A stretch of DNA of 64,000 nucleotides. Origin: Balanoglossus misakiensis (taxonomy: Eukaryota; Hemichordata). The DNA is taken from positions 3,348,001-3,412,000 of the forward strand of contig CM082591.2 of assembly GCA_040954595.2 (NCBI GenBank), in the 5' to 3' direction. Below, piece after piece: positions 34,877 through 46,949 of the stretch. The position numbers and the translations under genes were made by a program. The notes below the pieces were generated by a model that searched no databases, was not told the origin of the DNA, and saw only the letters and a program-made list of their open reading frames with translations. Every line of letters begins with the position of its first letter. Within the stretch, counting starts at the first letter, position 1.

Positions 34877-37800
34877 TCAAGGAAACCCTTCGTCAATAGA
34901 TGGCATGACTGTCAGCTCTCTGGAAAACCTGTCGGGGGTGAGACGAGGTGCAATTTGATAATATTCATTAGAAACAAGCAACTAAGTAGTGCATAACCCT
35001 AATCAGAAATTTCTGGGGGGGGGAAGAATGGGTCATTATTAATTTCATCTATAGTTTCAGGATGAGGTGGCATCTGTTATGAAACTCAAAAATAACAATT
35101 CCACACTCATGCACTTTGATAATATTCACTCAAAACAAGCAAATATTAGTTAGTGATATAGCCCTAATCATAAAATTTCATGGGGGGGGGGGGGTAGTAA
35201 TCATTTTTGCACGCAACATTGTCACATGTTCATCTCATTAGTAGTCATTTAATCGTAATATAACTGGAGATTATCTCCTTCTATTTTGGCAAAATTTAAA
35301 CTCGCTGACTTACCCTTTGAATCCCTCTTTGATTTCGTCCACCTTTGAAGGATTACAGCAGACGGCACATTTAGACTTGGTCGTATCGAACAGCGGGGCG
35401 AAGTACATGTCGCCCACAGTTTTCAGGTCCTGAATAGTCACTTTAGATAGCCTCTGCAGTAATGTCCTACAAGACAATGTCGTTTGTTGTACATATTCAC
35501 ATTTTAACCCTTTCACCCCTAGTTTCCTCTTTAGTGGTCCAACTTTACCATAGGAAACAATGGGTCTGGACTGAACCATAGTGGTGAAAGGGTTAAAACC
35601 AAAAATGTCAAGATAGTCATATTAAAATCACAATCACAAAAAAATGCATGAAAAATAAATATTCATTCTACCTGTTGTAATCTTGATCAGTTTCTCTGAA
35701 GTAATTCAGCAGAGACTCCTTGGAGGTGTCTGACACAGTTGTTTCTCGTTCAATCACTTCAAACACAACACTGCTAATAGAGGACTCCAACTGAACCGGG
35801 TCAAACTCGGTCTTCCCGCTTAAGAATCCCTCCTGGAAATATGAACGTAAGTGCAATTTGTTAGTTCATCGCAGACACATCAGACATGAAAATTACACAC
35901 AAATACAGCCATAGACTTAACTGCGAAAAAAAGGCTGAGTTCTTAATCAGCATATCAGTGCACTGACTCAGTGGGCAAAGTCGAACTCAGTTGCCTCCCT
36001 GCCACTGGTTGCCCTGTACTACCAGAATCGGGATCACTTAATCAGAATAATGCATGGTATCATCAATCACACACTTACCACAATTTCCTTGGCCTGCTTG
36101 TAAGCACTGACTACATGTGTACACTTAAAGAGCAGAAAATACAGCAGTCCTTCATTCGGTCGCACAAACATGGAGTAGTGGTAGGCCAAACCCAGCCCTC
36201 GAATCTGACGCCACATTGGACCCTGTGAATAGTGAACATACATGAATGGAATTTGCTTGAAAAATACGTTTCAGATATTTTTGTCATACCAAAGGCGTCC
36301 AATATTAGGGGTATTTTATTAAGATGATCACATTTGGATTTAGAACCAAATATTGAATTTCATGTGTTCAATGTATACTGGTGGATAGGTCAATTCTCGG
36401 TTGTACTAATCATGCTGCTTATAACTGTAGGTTTTAGTCAGCTGACCGACACAAATAATACTCATCATGATACAAGTGAACGGCCTGTGTTCTGTGTTTA
36501 TGATGCAAACAAGGTTATCTGATAACCCTGTCACTTGGAGCTGACATACGTGACCGTACTTGGTAGAAGTTATCTGATCGGTATTGTTTATGATTGCTTT
36601 TCTCTGTTTATCTTTTTCCACTCCAGCCATTCAGTCAACATGATTTTTCTACCTAGAAAGTCGGTCACCAGCCAACAATTATCAGTCATCGATCAAGAAT
36701 GCGCGGATTTGAATCGGAGTCAAAGGTCACACTGCCGTTTGTTAGTTCTCACCTCCAGTGCACACAGGTACTCCATGAAGACCATGATGGCCGGCAGATC
36801 TTGGTGGTCGTACGTGTCGATGCACGCCACCGACTGCATCAGATATGATGACTCGACAGATCCGACGCCGGCAATCACGCCGAGGCTTGTAGCAGACTCG
36901 TAGGGAATCAGCAGCTCGCTGGATTGTCTGCCAACCTGTAAGCTGTCAGATGGTTGCAATGTTTGAGTAATTTTTGCGATAAAAAAACACTCAATTATTT
37001 CTGAGAAAATAATTCTATGTCATTAAAAGAGTCTCTCGTTCTTGATAAAATGTCAACTCACTGTTTTTCTGTGTTTTCTTTGCGAGAAGCCACAAAGTAG
37101 TCCATCCAGGGTGACAGGGGTGGGGTCAAAGGTGAAAGTTTAGCCAGGTCAGTTGACATGTGAACCCTGATGTTTCCTGGGGCTGTGAGGAATGACCTCA
37201 ACTCACTGAGTTCTTTGATTATCTGGAAAAAAAACACCAAAATCGTAATTATTAATATTACTAAACTTTCTCTGTATATTTGTGAATATACAAATTTACG
37301 AGAGACAAATAAAACCATCACTCTGTTGAAATGAAAAAAACAACTATGTTCTCATAACATGCGTCTTGGATAAAATGTATCTGCAAGGATAGATTATCTG
37401 AACACCATAACACAGCGTATGTTTTACTAGAATGTCAAATAAGCAACCTTACCTTATCGTAATCTGTGTCTAGTTTTTCAACCAGATTTGAAAGGAACCG
37501 GTGTTGTCTGATCATATTGGAGGAATGGTGATTGCTTCCTAAAAAATAATCCAAATGACAATGAAAGAAAGAGCCATAGCATTTCACTTTGTCAGTATGT
37601 TCTAAATACATGTAGATTAAAGTAGAAAAAAGGCTTAGACTACATTTTAGGTGGGCAATCTTACAAACCTTTCTGGAAGTTCAAGTCCCGCAGGATTGAG
37701 GTGGTGATGGTGCGTCCCTCTCGCTTGGCTTTGGCGACACTGTTGATTATCTTGGTTGAGATGATCTTCAGTCGGTCCTTGGTGAACTGGGTCTGATACA

Positions 37801-40800
37801 ACAACTCGTGCAGCCATTTCACTCCCACCGAATATTTGTCCATCTCAACCTTGTGGGTCAAGCAGATGGATAACAATACTAGCAGGATGAGGCATTAGAA
37901 ATTATCAAACCGACATATGATAAACAAAACCTGGAAAAATGTGGGATGGGCTCTCAGGGGCTGACTATCCATCCTGGTACATGCAAGTTTTAAAATTGTC
38001 ATGACAGATTAACTATAGCTCACTGGCTATAGACTTGGACACTAAAAAGTGAGTGAATTATACATACCCAATACACAGGATGACAGTTAGCTTATGCCAT
38101 GCTAGGGGCACCAGGCTTATGTATCAAAATTACTGTTGAAATAATTTGTGGAGTGTATATATGGTAGTTGAGTCATACAGTACAGTATACATACCTTCAT
38201 ATCAAGGACAGCCAGCTGCTCAAAGGAACCACAGCGAAATCTGCTGCCACTCACACCAAGTGATGTGTTGACACTGAGCGTGTCTGCTGCCAACTGCTTA
38301 ATCACCTCCTCATGGGGAATCAATTCTGAAAGATATCAAAATAGTTATCGCTCTTATGGACTAGACTGATGAAAAATAATTCAGAATGGCCAACTCTCCC
38401 CAAAGTTGAATACTTACTCCCATCCCTGAGAACTGGCGACTCTAAAATGAGTTCAACAAATAAACCGAGGTAAGGACGCAGATCCTGAGATAAACTGGAC
38501 GTATCCATGGTAACATAAAACTGCAAGAAACAGGAATAGAAAGTGAATATTTACCGGTGATATGAATCATCATTGCAGATTTAGTGATGTTGTGTAGATG
38601 CATGTATTTCATGTAAAATGTGATGAAAATACAGAAATGACCATACTGTTACAAGTTTTGATAACTGAATTGCAAGAATTCAATTATCATATCAAGGAAT
38701 TCCAGCATAATAATCCTTGATAGCACACTCAAAATGGACAAGATGGCTGAGAAGTAAAAAATGAGTGGCAACTTAATGTCGTACCTTGACAAAATTTGAG
38801 TGAATGTCGTCTAGTTGGAATGTGAAAGGTATTTTGGTGATGTCCATGCTGTTACAGCCATCGGCGGTTTGGCTCAGGTTGTTGTATCTTCTGAGTGGGT
38901 GGAAGCGAATGCTGCTTGTGTCTGGTACGTCCAGGCTGCTGACCATCTCCCCTGGGGCTTCAACCTGTGAGTGGAGGGAGGGGGGGAGGGAGGGAGGGAG
39001 GGAGGGAGGGAGGGAGGGAGGGAGGGAGGATAAGAGAGAGGGAGAGAGGGGTGAGAGAGAGAGAGAGAGAGAGAGAGGGAGTGGGGAGATGGATGGAAAG
39101 AGATATGTCATAAATCATAAAATAAATGAATACTTAGTGAATGAATTTTCACATCTCCTTCCAAAACTGCATTTATCAAGCTTGATGCCATTTCCAGCCA
39201 CCAATTCTCAGGCAATTATTTCCTCTGTCTAGACTTACTTCATTTTCTTCAGTGGCTTTGTCTAACAGTTCCCCTTTCTGTTTCAGTCCGTGCTCACCAA
39301 GCTCCTCTTGTTGTTTGGAGACTCTTGCTTTTTCAGTGTCGGCCATTTCCTGCATCAGGTTCTGGCTGGGTTCTCCCACAATCTAAGACAAAACGACACA
39401 GCATATTCACTCAACAGGCAGCTGTATTAACCCTTGCACCACCATGGTTCAGTCCAAACCCACTGTTTTCTACGGTAAGGTTGGACCTCTAACTTTTGCC
39501 AAGCACTGAGTGATCACACTTACTGTTACGATTGGTGGTTTGACGTACATCTCATCCAACAACTTGCACCAAAACTCTGCCGGTTCCTTCATCAACTTCT
39601 TAAAATCCGATATTTGATTCAACCTTCCTTCCAACTGGAAAGAAATAAAATGTATCATTATTTAATGACCAGACTGTAAAGAATCATATTTTGCAAATAT
39701 ATTTTCACAACACGAGAATTTATCTCAATATATGTTGTGACGTCTGAACTGGACATTTTGATGGTTCAAAACAACACAGGATTTTTCTGTCAATGTTACT
39801 CATTACAGTCATTCCAGAGCACTAACACATAACACACTCACATCGTCTTGAGTGTCTCCGTACAGCGCATCACCAATAATGATGAAAGCGAATGTATCAT
39901 GTGGTCTATCCTCCATATTATTGAGAGACTCCAAGATCTGTTTGTGAACGATACTCGACATACGTTTCATATCAATGGCCTCTGTACCATCGGCGATGTT
40001 CCTGACAACACTGATCATTCTGAAATTAAACACATGATATCATAGTCTCATTTCTCAGTGGTAAAATGTACAAAGGAGCAAATTTTAGGAAAAGGTCTTA
40101 AAAATATTTCTCTTTGCTCATGTTCGTGTTCATAGGTAAAACCTGGAATTTTAGTGCTCCCGTTTAGGGCTCTATAATACAATACAAGACAATACAATGC
40201 AATACAATAGGATACAGAGCAGTGCAACACAACACAAAAAAATCAAGAAACACTCACTTGTCATTGATCTTGGGTAGCTTGGCCGTGGGCACATTTTCAA
40301 ACCTCATGTAGAAGCAGGAGTCCGAGTTCTCAATGATGGAATATTTCACCTGTAATTCAGACAATGATTGTAACTTTAAATTTACATTTTAAATGTGTCT
40401 AAGTATACTACATGAACAGTCTTGATGATTCATAGTCTGTTTTCTCCTTTCTGTTATTTGACCAACCATTTAATGGAACTTTGCATTGATCTATATCTTA
40501 CCTTGCTACAATAGGGATCATCAATTTCTACAAATTCTCTCTGTAGTGGGGCGACCGCTGTATCTGTTAGATACTCTAGTAGGATACAGTTTGCCGACAT
40601 CAAGTACAGGTCCTGTCAATGAAGTAATCAGTCAGATAAGAAATCAGTACATCAAACAGTTGACCAATTAATCACCAATCCATCAATTATCAATATAGTC
40701 ATCAATTAATTGTTCAGTGAGTGTGTCAGTGTGAGTGAGTGAGTGAGTCAGTTAGCCAGCCAGCCAGCCAGCCAACCTACCAACCAACCATAGCTTTGAC

Positions 40801-41654
40801 ATAGCTATCATCTCACCTTGGCTTTTGGACCTCTCCAGCCCATGTAGACCATACCATTGGCTTCGTCGTCGCTCGAATAAGGGATCACTTTGTGGACCGC
40901 GCCGTCTAGTGGCGGTACATCAGATTGCCATGGCCTGGAGTATGGTGACAGTTCGCCCTGCATTTAGAATGTACAACAGGTATTAAAGCTGTAATGTCAG
41001 TTTTGTGATCATGAAATGTTCAGATCTCCCCAGCATGTGGCTAAATTATGAATAAAAATATCTTATTGCTCATAAGAAAATGTTCCCACCTTCGAGATGA
41101 TTTTTTCTTCTATGGGTTCCAGGGCCTTGAAGACATCCTCTGGTTTGACTTGTCCGGTGATGACGAGACACAGGTTGTCGGGACGGTAGAAATCCCGGTG
41201 ATAGTTTCTCACTTTCTCATTGGACGTGCTGTCCCGGAGATTCTTCATGATACCGCCAGTCTCCGACTGAAAATAATGCAGACGAAACTTTGATTAAATA
41301 CTGTGCTTGAGACATCAACTGAACAAGAAAACTAAGACATTTTGAATATTGGAATGGTTCACGGCTAACCCCAAATTAAAGAGTATCAGCCCCGATACTC
41401 TATAAATGTTCTGGGGAAATTACTGCTTGGCATACCAATGATCACAGTTCCTGATTCAAAACTACATTGAGCTCACCTTGTATCCACAGTGTCCAGGGTA
41501 CATGGCCCTCAGCATTTCGAGGTGACACCGACTCTCGCCAGTGTTTTCTCTAGCTTGCATTTCACAATACACAACACCGGCATTCTCCCCTTCACCGTTG
41601 ATGTGGTGCACTTCTGTTATATATGATGCATCCTGGTGAGATAATAATGAAATT

Positions 41655-41690
<36 letters not shown>

Positions 41691-41846
41691 TTCATCATCA
41701 TCATCATCGTCACCATCATCATCTCTATCATCATCATCATCATCATCATCATCATCTTCATCATCATCATCATCGTCACCATCATCATCTCTATCATCTT
41801 CATCATCATCATCATCATCATCATCATCGTCACCATCATCATCTCT

Positions 41847-41888
<42 letters not shown>

Positions 41889-41924
41889 TTCATCATCATC
41901 ATCATCGTCACCATCATCATCTCT

Positions 41925-41963
<39 letters not shown>

Positions 41964-41999
41964 TTCATCATCATCATCATCGTCACCATCATCATCTCT

Positions 42000-42038
<39 letters not shown>

Positions 42039-42074
42039 TTCATCATCATCATCATCGTCACCATCATCATCTCT

Positions 42075-42116
<42 letters not shown>

Positions 42117-42200
42117 GTCACCATCATCATCTCTATCATCATCATCATCATCATCATCATCATCTTCATCATCATCATCATCGTCACCATCATCATCTCT

Positions 42201-42243
<43 letters not shown>

Positions 42244-43145
42244 CCATCATCGATGAATGAGTGAGTGAGTGAATGAATGAACAATGAATGAGCGATGGAA
42301 TAATACAAGATCTCCCAATTCTTAAAATGTATTCAGTCTGGTCACTGGAATTGCTTACCGTGAGAGTTGGATAGAGTACATGATCTAGATAGACTGGGAG
42401 AAGATTCAGAAATCCTTGGCATCCAGCTGTGGTCACAGTGTAACAGGTGTGATCTGTATCTGTCCAGGCATTGGTGCCTTGGGCCAAACAGCGGTTAGCT
42501 AGAAGGTCTAAAACACCCTAGTTCAAAAGAAACAAATGTGTTGCAATGAACTTTTTGCACTCCTATATTCATCCTTAAAATTTCATCATTTATAAAAAAA
42601 AAAGGCAAAATTATAATAATAAATTAATGCATACTATTATTGTTCTAGCTATTGTTTCGCTTACCTTGAAAGGATATTTTTCACTTCCCATGAACACCAG
42701 GTGCTCCAGGGTATGGGGTAAGCCATCGTCATCGTGAGCTTCCGTTGCTATGGTTACAAGGAAACACAAGACGCTGTTATTTCCACTGCAGTTACATTAA
42801 TGCAAGCCGTAGTGCAACCGTGTACGCATAGTAGAATATACTTTAAATGTATTGAGACTGTAGTTTGAATACCTGACTAGGGTAATTTGGGTGTGCATAT
42901 GGCGAGCGAAATCGAAAGTTTATAACAGTTGTCGCTTTCAATGACATGTCATGACTGGCAATTTCTTGCTTGTCGACAGTGTAGGCGTTTATTTACTTAC
43001 CAAGGCAGAAAAATCCGTTGACCAAAGGACCCTCTACTTCAGCTAAACAGACAGTCAGTCCTGTTTTCTTCGATCTGTACTTGGAAACCGGGATAACCCC
43101 GTTTGAAACAACCGAGCATACTTTCTCGAAGTGGGAAGACGCCAT
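34877..43145 (-). CDS. M16-family metallopeptidase (C05D11.1/YOL098C type)
   Basis: Twenty-two exons join to 3033 nt (1010 residues): 43145-43001, 42747-42665, 42517-42359, 41632-41477, 41266-41090, 40957-40817, 40612-40502, 40349-40258, 40019-39842, 39634-39524, 39382-39239, 38964-38785, 38520-38418, 38325-38195, 37849-37669, 37538-37452, 37222-37062, 36935-36753, 36222-36079, 35832-35672, 35466-35314, 34928-34877. The inverted zinc motif HxxEH is present as GLPHTLEHLVFMG (His60, Glu63, His64). A likely third ligand is Glu153 in GVVYCEMQ. Length and conserved blocks (YHRDFYRPDNLCLVITGQV, GLGLAYHYSMFVRPNEGL) fit the large two-half M16 peptidases close to nematode C05D11.1 and yeast YOL098C, whose substrates are not known to me. 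No signal or transit peptide is evident, so a cytosolic location is likely. The start MASSHFEKVCSVVSNGVIP is typical of the family. It is divergent with MED18. Confidence 0.93.
35504..35596 (-). mobile_element. CCCTTTCACC MITE, copy 7
   Basis: Complete: TTAACCCTTTCACCCC at the left end and GGTGAAAGGGTTAA at the right end. It lies in an M16 peptidase intron. Confidence 0.9.
38969..39080 (-). repeat. (GGGA)n/(GA)n tract next to a splice acceptor
   Basis: About 110 bp of pure purine on the plus strand, pyrimidine on the transcribed-sense minus strand. It ends within a few bases of the acceptor of the M16 exon 38964-38785, so the satellite acts as that exon's polypyrimidine tract. Confidence 0.92.
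39428..39493 (+). mobile_element. CCCTTTCACC MITE, copy 8 (truncated)
   Basis: TTAACCCTTGCACCACCATG, then GGTAAGGTTGGACCTCTAA. The right terminus is missing. It lies in an M16 peptidase intron. Confidence 0.8.
40734..40795. repeat. GTGA and CCAG microsatellites
   Basis: Adjacent (GTGA)n and (CCAG)n tracts in an intron of the M16 peptidase gene. Confidence 0.85.
41655..42250. repeat. interrupted (TCA)n satellite with higher-order units
   Basis: About 600 bp of TCA repeat, interrupted at eight places by the same motif CGTCACCATCATCATCTCTA (starting near 41708, 41774, 41828, 41906, 41981, 42056, 42116 and 42182). The spacings of 54-78 bp are all multiples of three. It fills an M16 intron and leaves long frames open on both strands (poly-Asp, poly-Met, poly-Ser), which are repeat artefacts unless the intron is retained. 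Confidence 0.97.
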
Positions 43146-43460
43146 GCTGATTGCATACGACGTATGACCTGGGGTGACCTGGAGTGACCCGACAATGACC
43201 TATGTTCGCATTAAATATAACAAATGGGTCACTAACAGAGAGTCGGTGTATTTTTTTAAAGGAAAAGTCTTATTAAATCATAAATTAAGACAAGAGTACA
43301 GAAATAGAAAAAAAGTAAAGAAAAGGGACACTTTCTTCAAGTTTTACTGAGCAAAGATATGACACACAAACAAACAAACCCGGAAGTGGAAGCAAATCTA
43401 TCTGTGTTATTGTTGTGCCTAGGCACTGCAGCTGTCAAGAATAAAATCCGTGATCGAAGC
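43146..43460. promoter_or_regulatory. shared promoter interval, M16 peptidase / MED18
   Basis: Only 315 bp separate the two divergent start codons, so both core promoters must lie here. The MED18 frame is open upstream to an earlier ATG at 43359, leaving a slightly longer N-terminus possible. Confidence 0.65.
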
Positions 43461-44915
43461 ATGGCCCTGCCAGTAACACCCATTCTATCGAACGTCACGG
43501 GAAGTCAGGGCGGCCAAGAGTATCTCCTGCAGGGAAGTGTCTTGGACGCGGCGCTGGACAGTTTACTTCACCGGTTGCGAGGTCTCAGCGACAACGTTGA
43601 AACAGCTCCTGAACGTTTCCACGATCATGAAATGGTCTATGTTTTAAGTAAGTGTACATAGTCCAATCATGATTTCATTTTCTGTCTATGATTTGTGGAT
43701 ATTTGCGACTCCATACAGCCAAATAAAGCACAAACAAATCGCATATTTAAAGACTACACATTTACATCAATTTCACATACATGTACAGCAATCTACTAGT
43801 ACTATGGGCTGTTCACTGTTCAGAATACAATGTTATTAATTCTTCATACTATACTTATCTTCAGGAGCCAATCCACCAAGTGCAGTAGCACCAGTATCAC
43901 TCCGAGCAAGACATGCATTGGATCATCCTAATATGCCATGGTAGGTACACAGTATCTCTTGGGACTCAGACAATCGACAAGAGCTACACAATTTTCCATA
44001 CTTTTGCTGAATGTAGTTAATTATAACTTTACTGTCTGCAGGCAATTGAGGTACGTCGGAGTGGCTGAGTTGGGAGACAAGAACAGAAGTACATTGGTCA
44101 GAAGTTGTATAGACTGTGGAACGTCTGATAATCTGTCGAGTTTCCTTGTAGAGATGGGATTCAGGTCAGATTGGACTTCTCTTGTGTGTTTGTGATCTGT
44201 GCACTCCTACAAAGTTGATAAACATTCGCAGAAGGTCGTGTGTATGAAGTAATGGGACAAAATTTCACATTTCATGTAATTTGCCTCTTTTCAGATTGGA
44301 CCATGAATATGTAGTCAAAGGTTACCTGTTCAGAAAAGGAAGAATGAAGATCACTGTCTCGAAACTCTACAGAGTAAGCCCAACCATTCTTGAACGATCA
44401 CATTCTTTTCTGTTTTGAAAACACTCGACTAGTATTGTAGCAATGGGTTGGCTCATATTAAAATGGGTGTGGCCATTTTTTCTTTGTCTAGGTCTTGTCG
44501 CCAGGAAACACCGAAGACATTGAAGCCATTTCTGCATCGCATCTGGTCGAACTCAGCGTGATTGCGCCGGCCGGGCAGGAAGCCGTGGGCGACGACATGA
44601 GAACCTTTTCCGAGCATCTGAAACCGTATCCTTTGATTGTGTGACTTTTAACACCTTCACCACCATGGTTTGGTCCAAATCCATTGTTTTCTATAGTGAG
44701 AAGGACCTCTATACAGGGAAACAGGGGTGAAAGAGTTAAAGCATGAGTTGCCTGTCAGCTGAAAATTTGAATACCCACGTAACTGCGTCTGAATGCATCC
44801 GATGTTATTTGATATCAAAGTATCATGGATAAACGCCTTAACAGATGTATACAGAATTGTCCAAATGGAAAAAGTGGATCATAGACGACTGCAGACATAT
44901 CAAATGACGCAGTAA
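43461..44915 (+). CDS. MED18: Mediator complex subunit 18
   Basis: Six exons join to 660 nt (219 residues; human 208): 43461-43647, 43865-43940, 44042-44164, 44295-44373, 44492-44625, 44855-44915. Family blocks in order are EYLLQGSVLDAALDSLLHRL, GDKNRSTLVRSCIDCGTSDN, FLVEMGFRLDHEYVVKGYLF, VLSPGNTEDIEAISASHLVE and LKPIVQMEKVDHRRLQ. MED18 is a head-module subunit that pairs with MED20 and contacts RNA polymerase II in the nucleus. The start at 43461 was chosen for its good context (AAGCATGG) and length. An in-frame ATG at 43359 would add 34 residues. The last short exon was placed by phase, because the acceptor at 44855 restores the conserved LKP(I/L)V junction. AATAAA at 45235-45240 fits the 3' end. 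Confidence 0.95.
44648..44739 (+). mobile_element. CCCTTTCACC MITE, copy 9
   Basis: TTAACACCTTCACCACCATG to GGGGTGAAAGAGTTAA in the last MED18 intron. Confidence 0.85.
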
Positions 44916-46949
44916 AGATGGATTGAGAAAAATTGCCAAAAGACAGTGAACGACCTGTGTAACTTATACGGAGTGGCAGGGACATGCAATGTAGGCATGG
45001 ATACAGGACAGTGTTGTCAAGGGACAGTGTTGTCATGGAGATGTTATCATGCAGATGTGGAACATTGTTATAGACAGTGTAATGCCATGGAAATGCATTG
45101 GACGTGATGCAGTACAGTGGTCTGTACTGACATTCTTGTGGCTGTCCGAGATAAGCTCAGAATCGGAACATGTTTGTTTGAAAAGAACTATGGTATCGTA
45201 GGGATTTATGATGTACTGTAAGGACAAACCTTGTAATAAAACTTTAATACCACACTAACATCTCACACTGGTACAAGACAAGTTTATTATTGCTAATATA
45301 TTGCTGTTTAATACAAGGCTCAACACAGCTCAGCATAACTATTGAACTCAACCTCTGACTTGTCTGTGTCTGCGTGAGGGCCAGTTTGTATTTTACCGGT
45401 GGGCGGTGTGTGTGTATGTATATATGCAGCCATCATTACACGTGTGTGTGTGTGCAGTGTGTACTTGTCTTTGCTACACTGTGTGTGTGTTCCTAAACAT
45501 GGTAAACAATAAAATATGCATCAAATTGTTGGCTATAAAATAACATAACTATCATCTATGCTATAGAACTTTTGATACAAACCATTCTTGAATGCTTCAG
45601 AAGTCTGATCAAAACTGAGGACATCAAGAAATATGGTGGCGACATGGGGTTTTATGCCTATTGCATCTTATCTTATACAAAAAAACATTGCACAAACTGA
45701 GAATAAATATCACATTATTGCATTCTGAAGACTCAAAAAAACTAAAGCTATATGACCTGTTTACAGGAAGAAAAAAATCTTTGGTGTAAAGAAAACCATA
45801 TTATCCAAAGAACCAGTTTTGTGCATTAAATAGAATATGAAAAATACAACGTATGGTGAAAATATAGTTTATAATTATATACAGAAAACGTATCAAAATT
45901 TATTTGTGTGTGTTGTTGATTTTAGAAAAATGTGTCCAAGCAGAAGCGAAAAAAAGCCTGGAAAAAAAATCCGATGTAAAGTTATTGCAGAAGGTTAGGG
46001 AGCATTCACTCCTTTCCAGCCAATGGTCGGTGTCTGAGCAAGTCATATGACAACAGAGGATCCCCTGGAACCTATCTCTTGAGACATACAATAAGAACAC
46101 TTTGATCATAGGTTAGGACGGATAATTAGGATTGGGTCAGGAATATTTCATTCGTACTAGTCTGTGAAGAACCAACAAATAAAAAGTAATTTTAGTCTTG
46201 AGTTAATTCTCAATGTATTTGCATAGAAGGAAATTGTTGACCTATTCCATAAATGACTGTTTTTCTGTAAAAGTTGAATATTCCATAAATTATGTTATTA
46301 AAATATTGATAGCGCTGTATTCAAGTAGGTGTTCCTAGGGGTATTAATGACGTCATAACAATTGAATTGCCCTAAAGTGTCACGAAATTTCACGCTTCTT
46401 GTCATATTTTTACACATAAAAATGCATAATTCAATACTTTCTTTCAATGGGGGCATTGTCTGTGAAACGGAATTCTTGACTAAAAATAGGTCAGGCCCTG
46501 TATAATGGAGTCCAGAACGGTCTGAGAATGGCAGTAAAATAGCTCAAAACAGCATACAGTATCTAAAATTTGTGCTAACATTCCTTACCCTCAGTATCAG
46601 CCTACACCGTCATGGGTAATTGTCTGTGAAAAACACTATAATATTTACAAACAGTAAAATTTCTAAAATTTATGTCAATATATCTAAAATTTACAGATGA
46701 ATTTTCTTGTCTGAAGAATGATTTAATGGCCAGTATGTACACTATGTAAACAGTCAACTGTTATTGTTGAAAATAGAAGTCAATTCTGAATTGGTTTGTT
46801 GACAATAACAATGGTCTTTTACAGGTTCCTGATGATGTCACAGCTAATGTGGAATGTTTTTTATTTTAAATTCAGTTCCATATGTGCATCTGCTGTTTTA
46901 TCCATAGTTTATAGTTAAAATGCAAATCGTACAGGAACCATAGAAGGTG
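44916..46949. terminator. convergent 3' UTRs of MED18 and TMEM117
   Basis: MED18 AATAAA lies at 45235-45240 on the plus strand. A minus-strand AATAAA (plus TTTATT near 45284) would end a 1.6-kb TMEM117 3' UTR. The two polyadenylation signals are about 50 bp apart, so the ends nearly touch or overlap. No other gene is seen. Confidence 0.55.

Noticed and set aside
41592-42308. Long minus-strand frame of almost pure Asp and plus-strand frame of almost pure Ser
   Set aside because: Both are translations of the TCA satellite in frames other than that of the host gene. They have no splice context and no homology.
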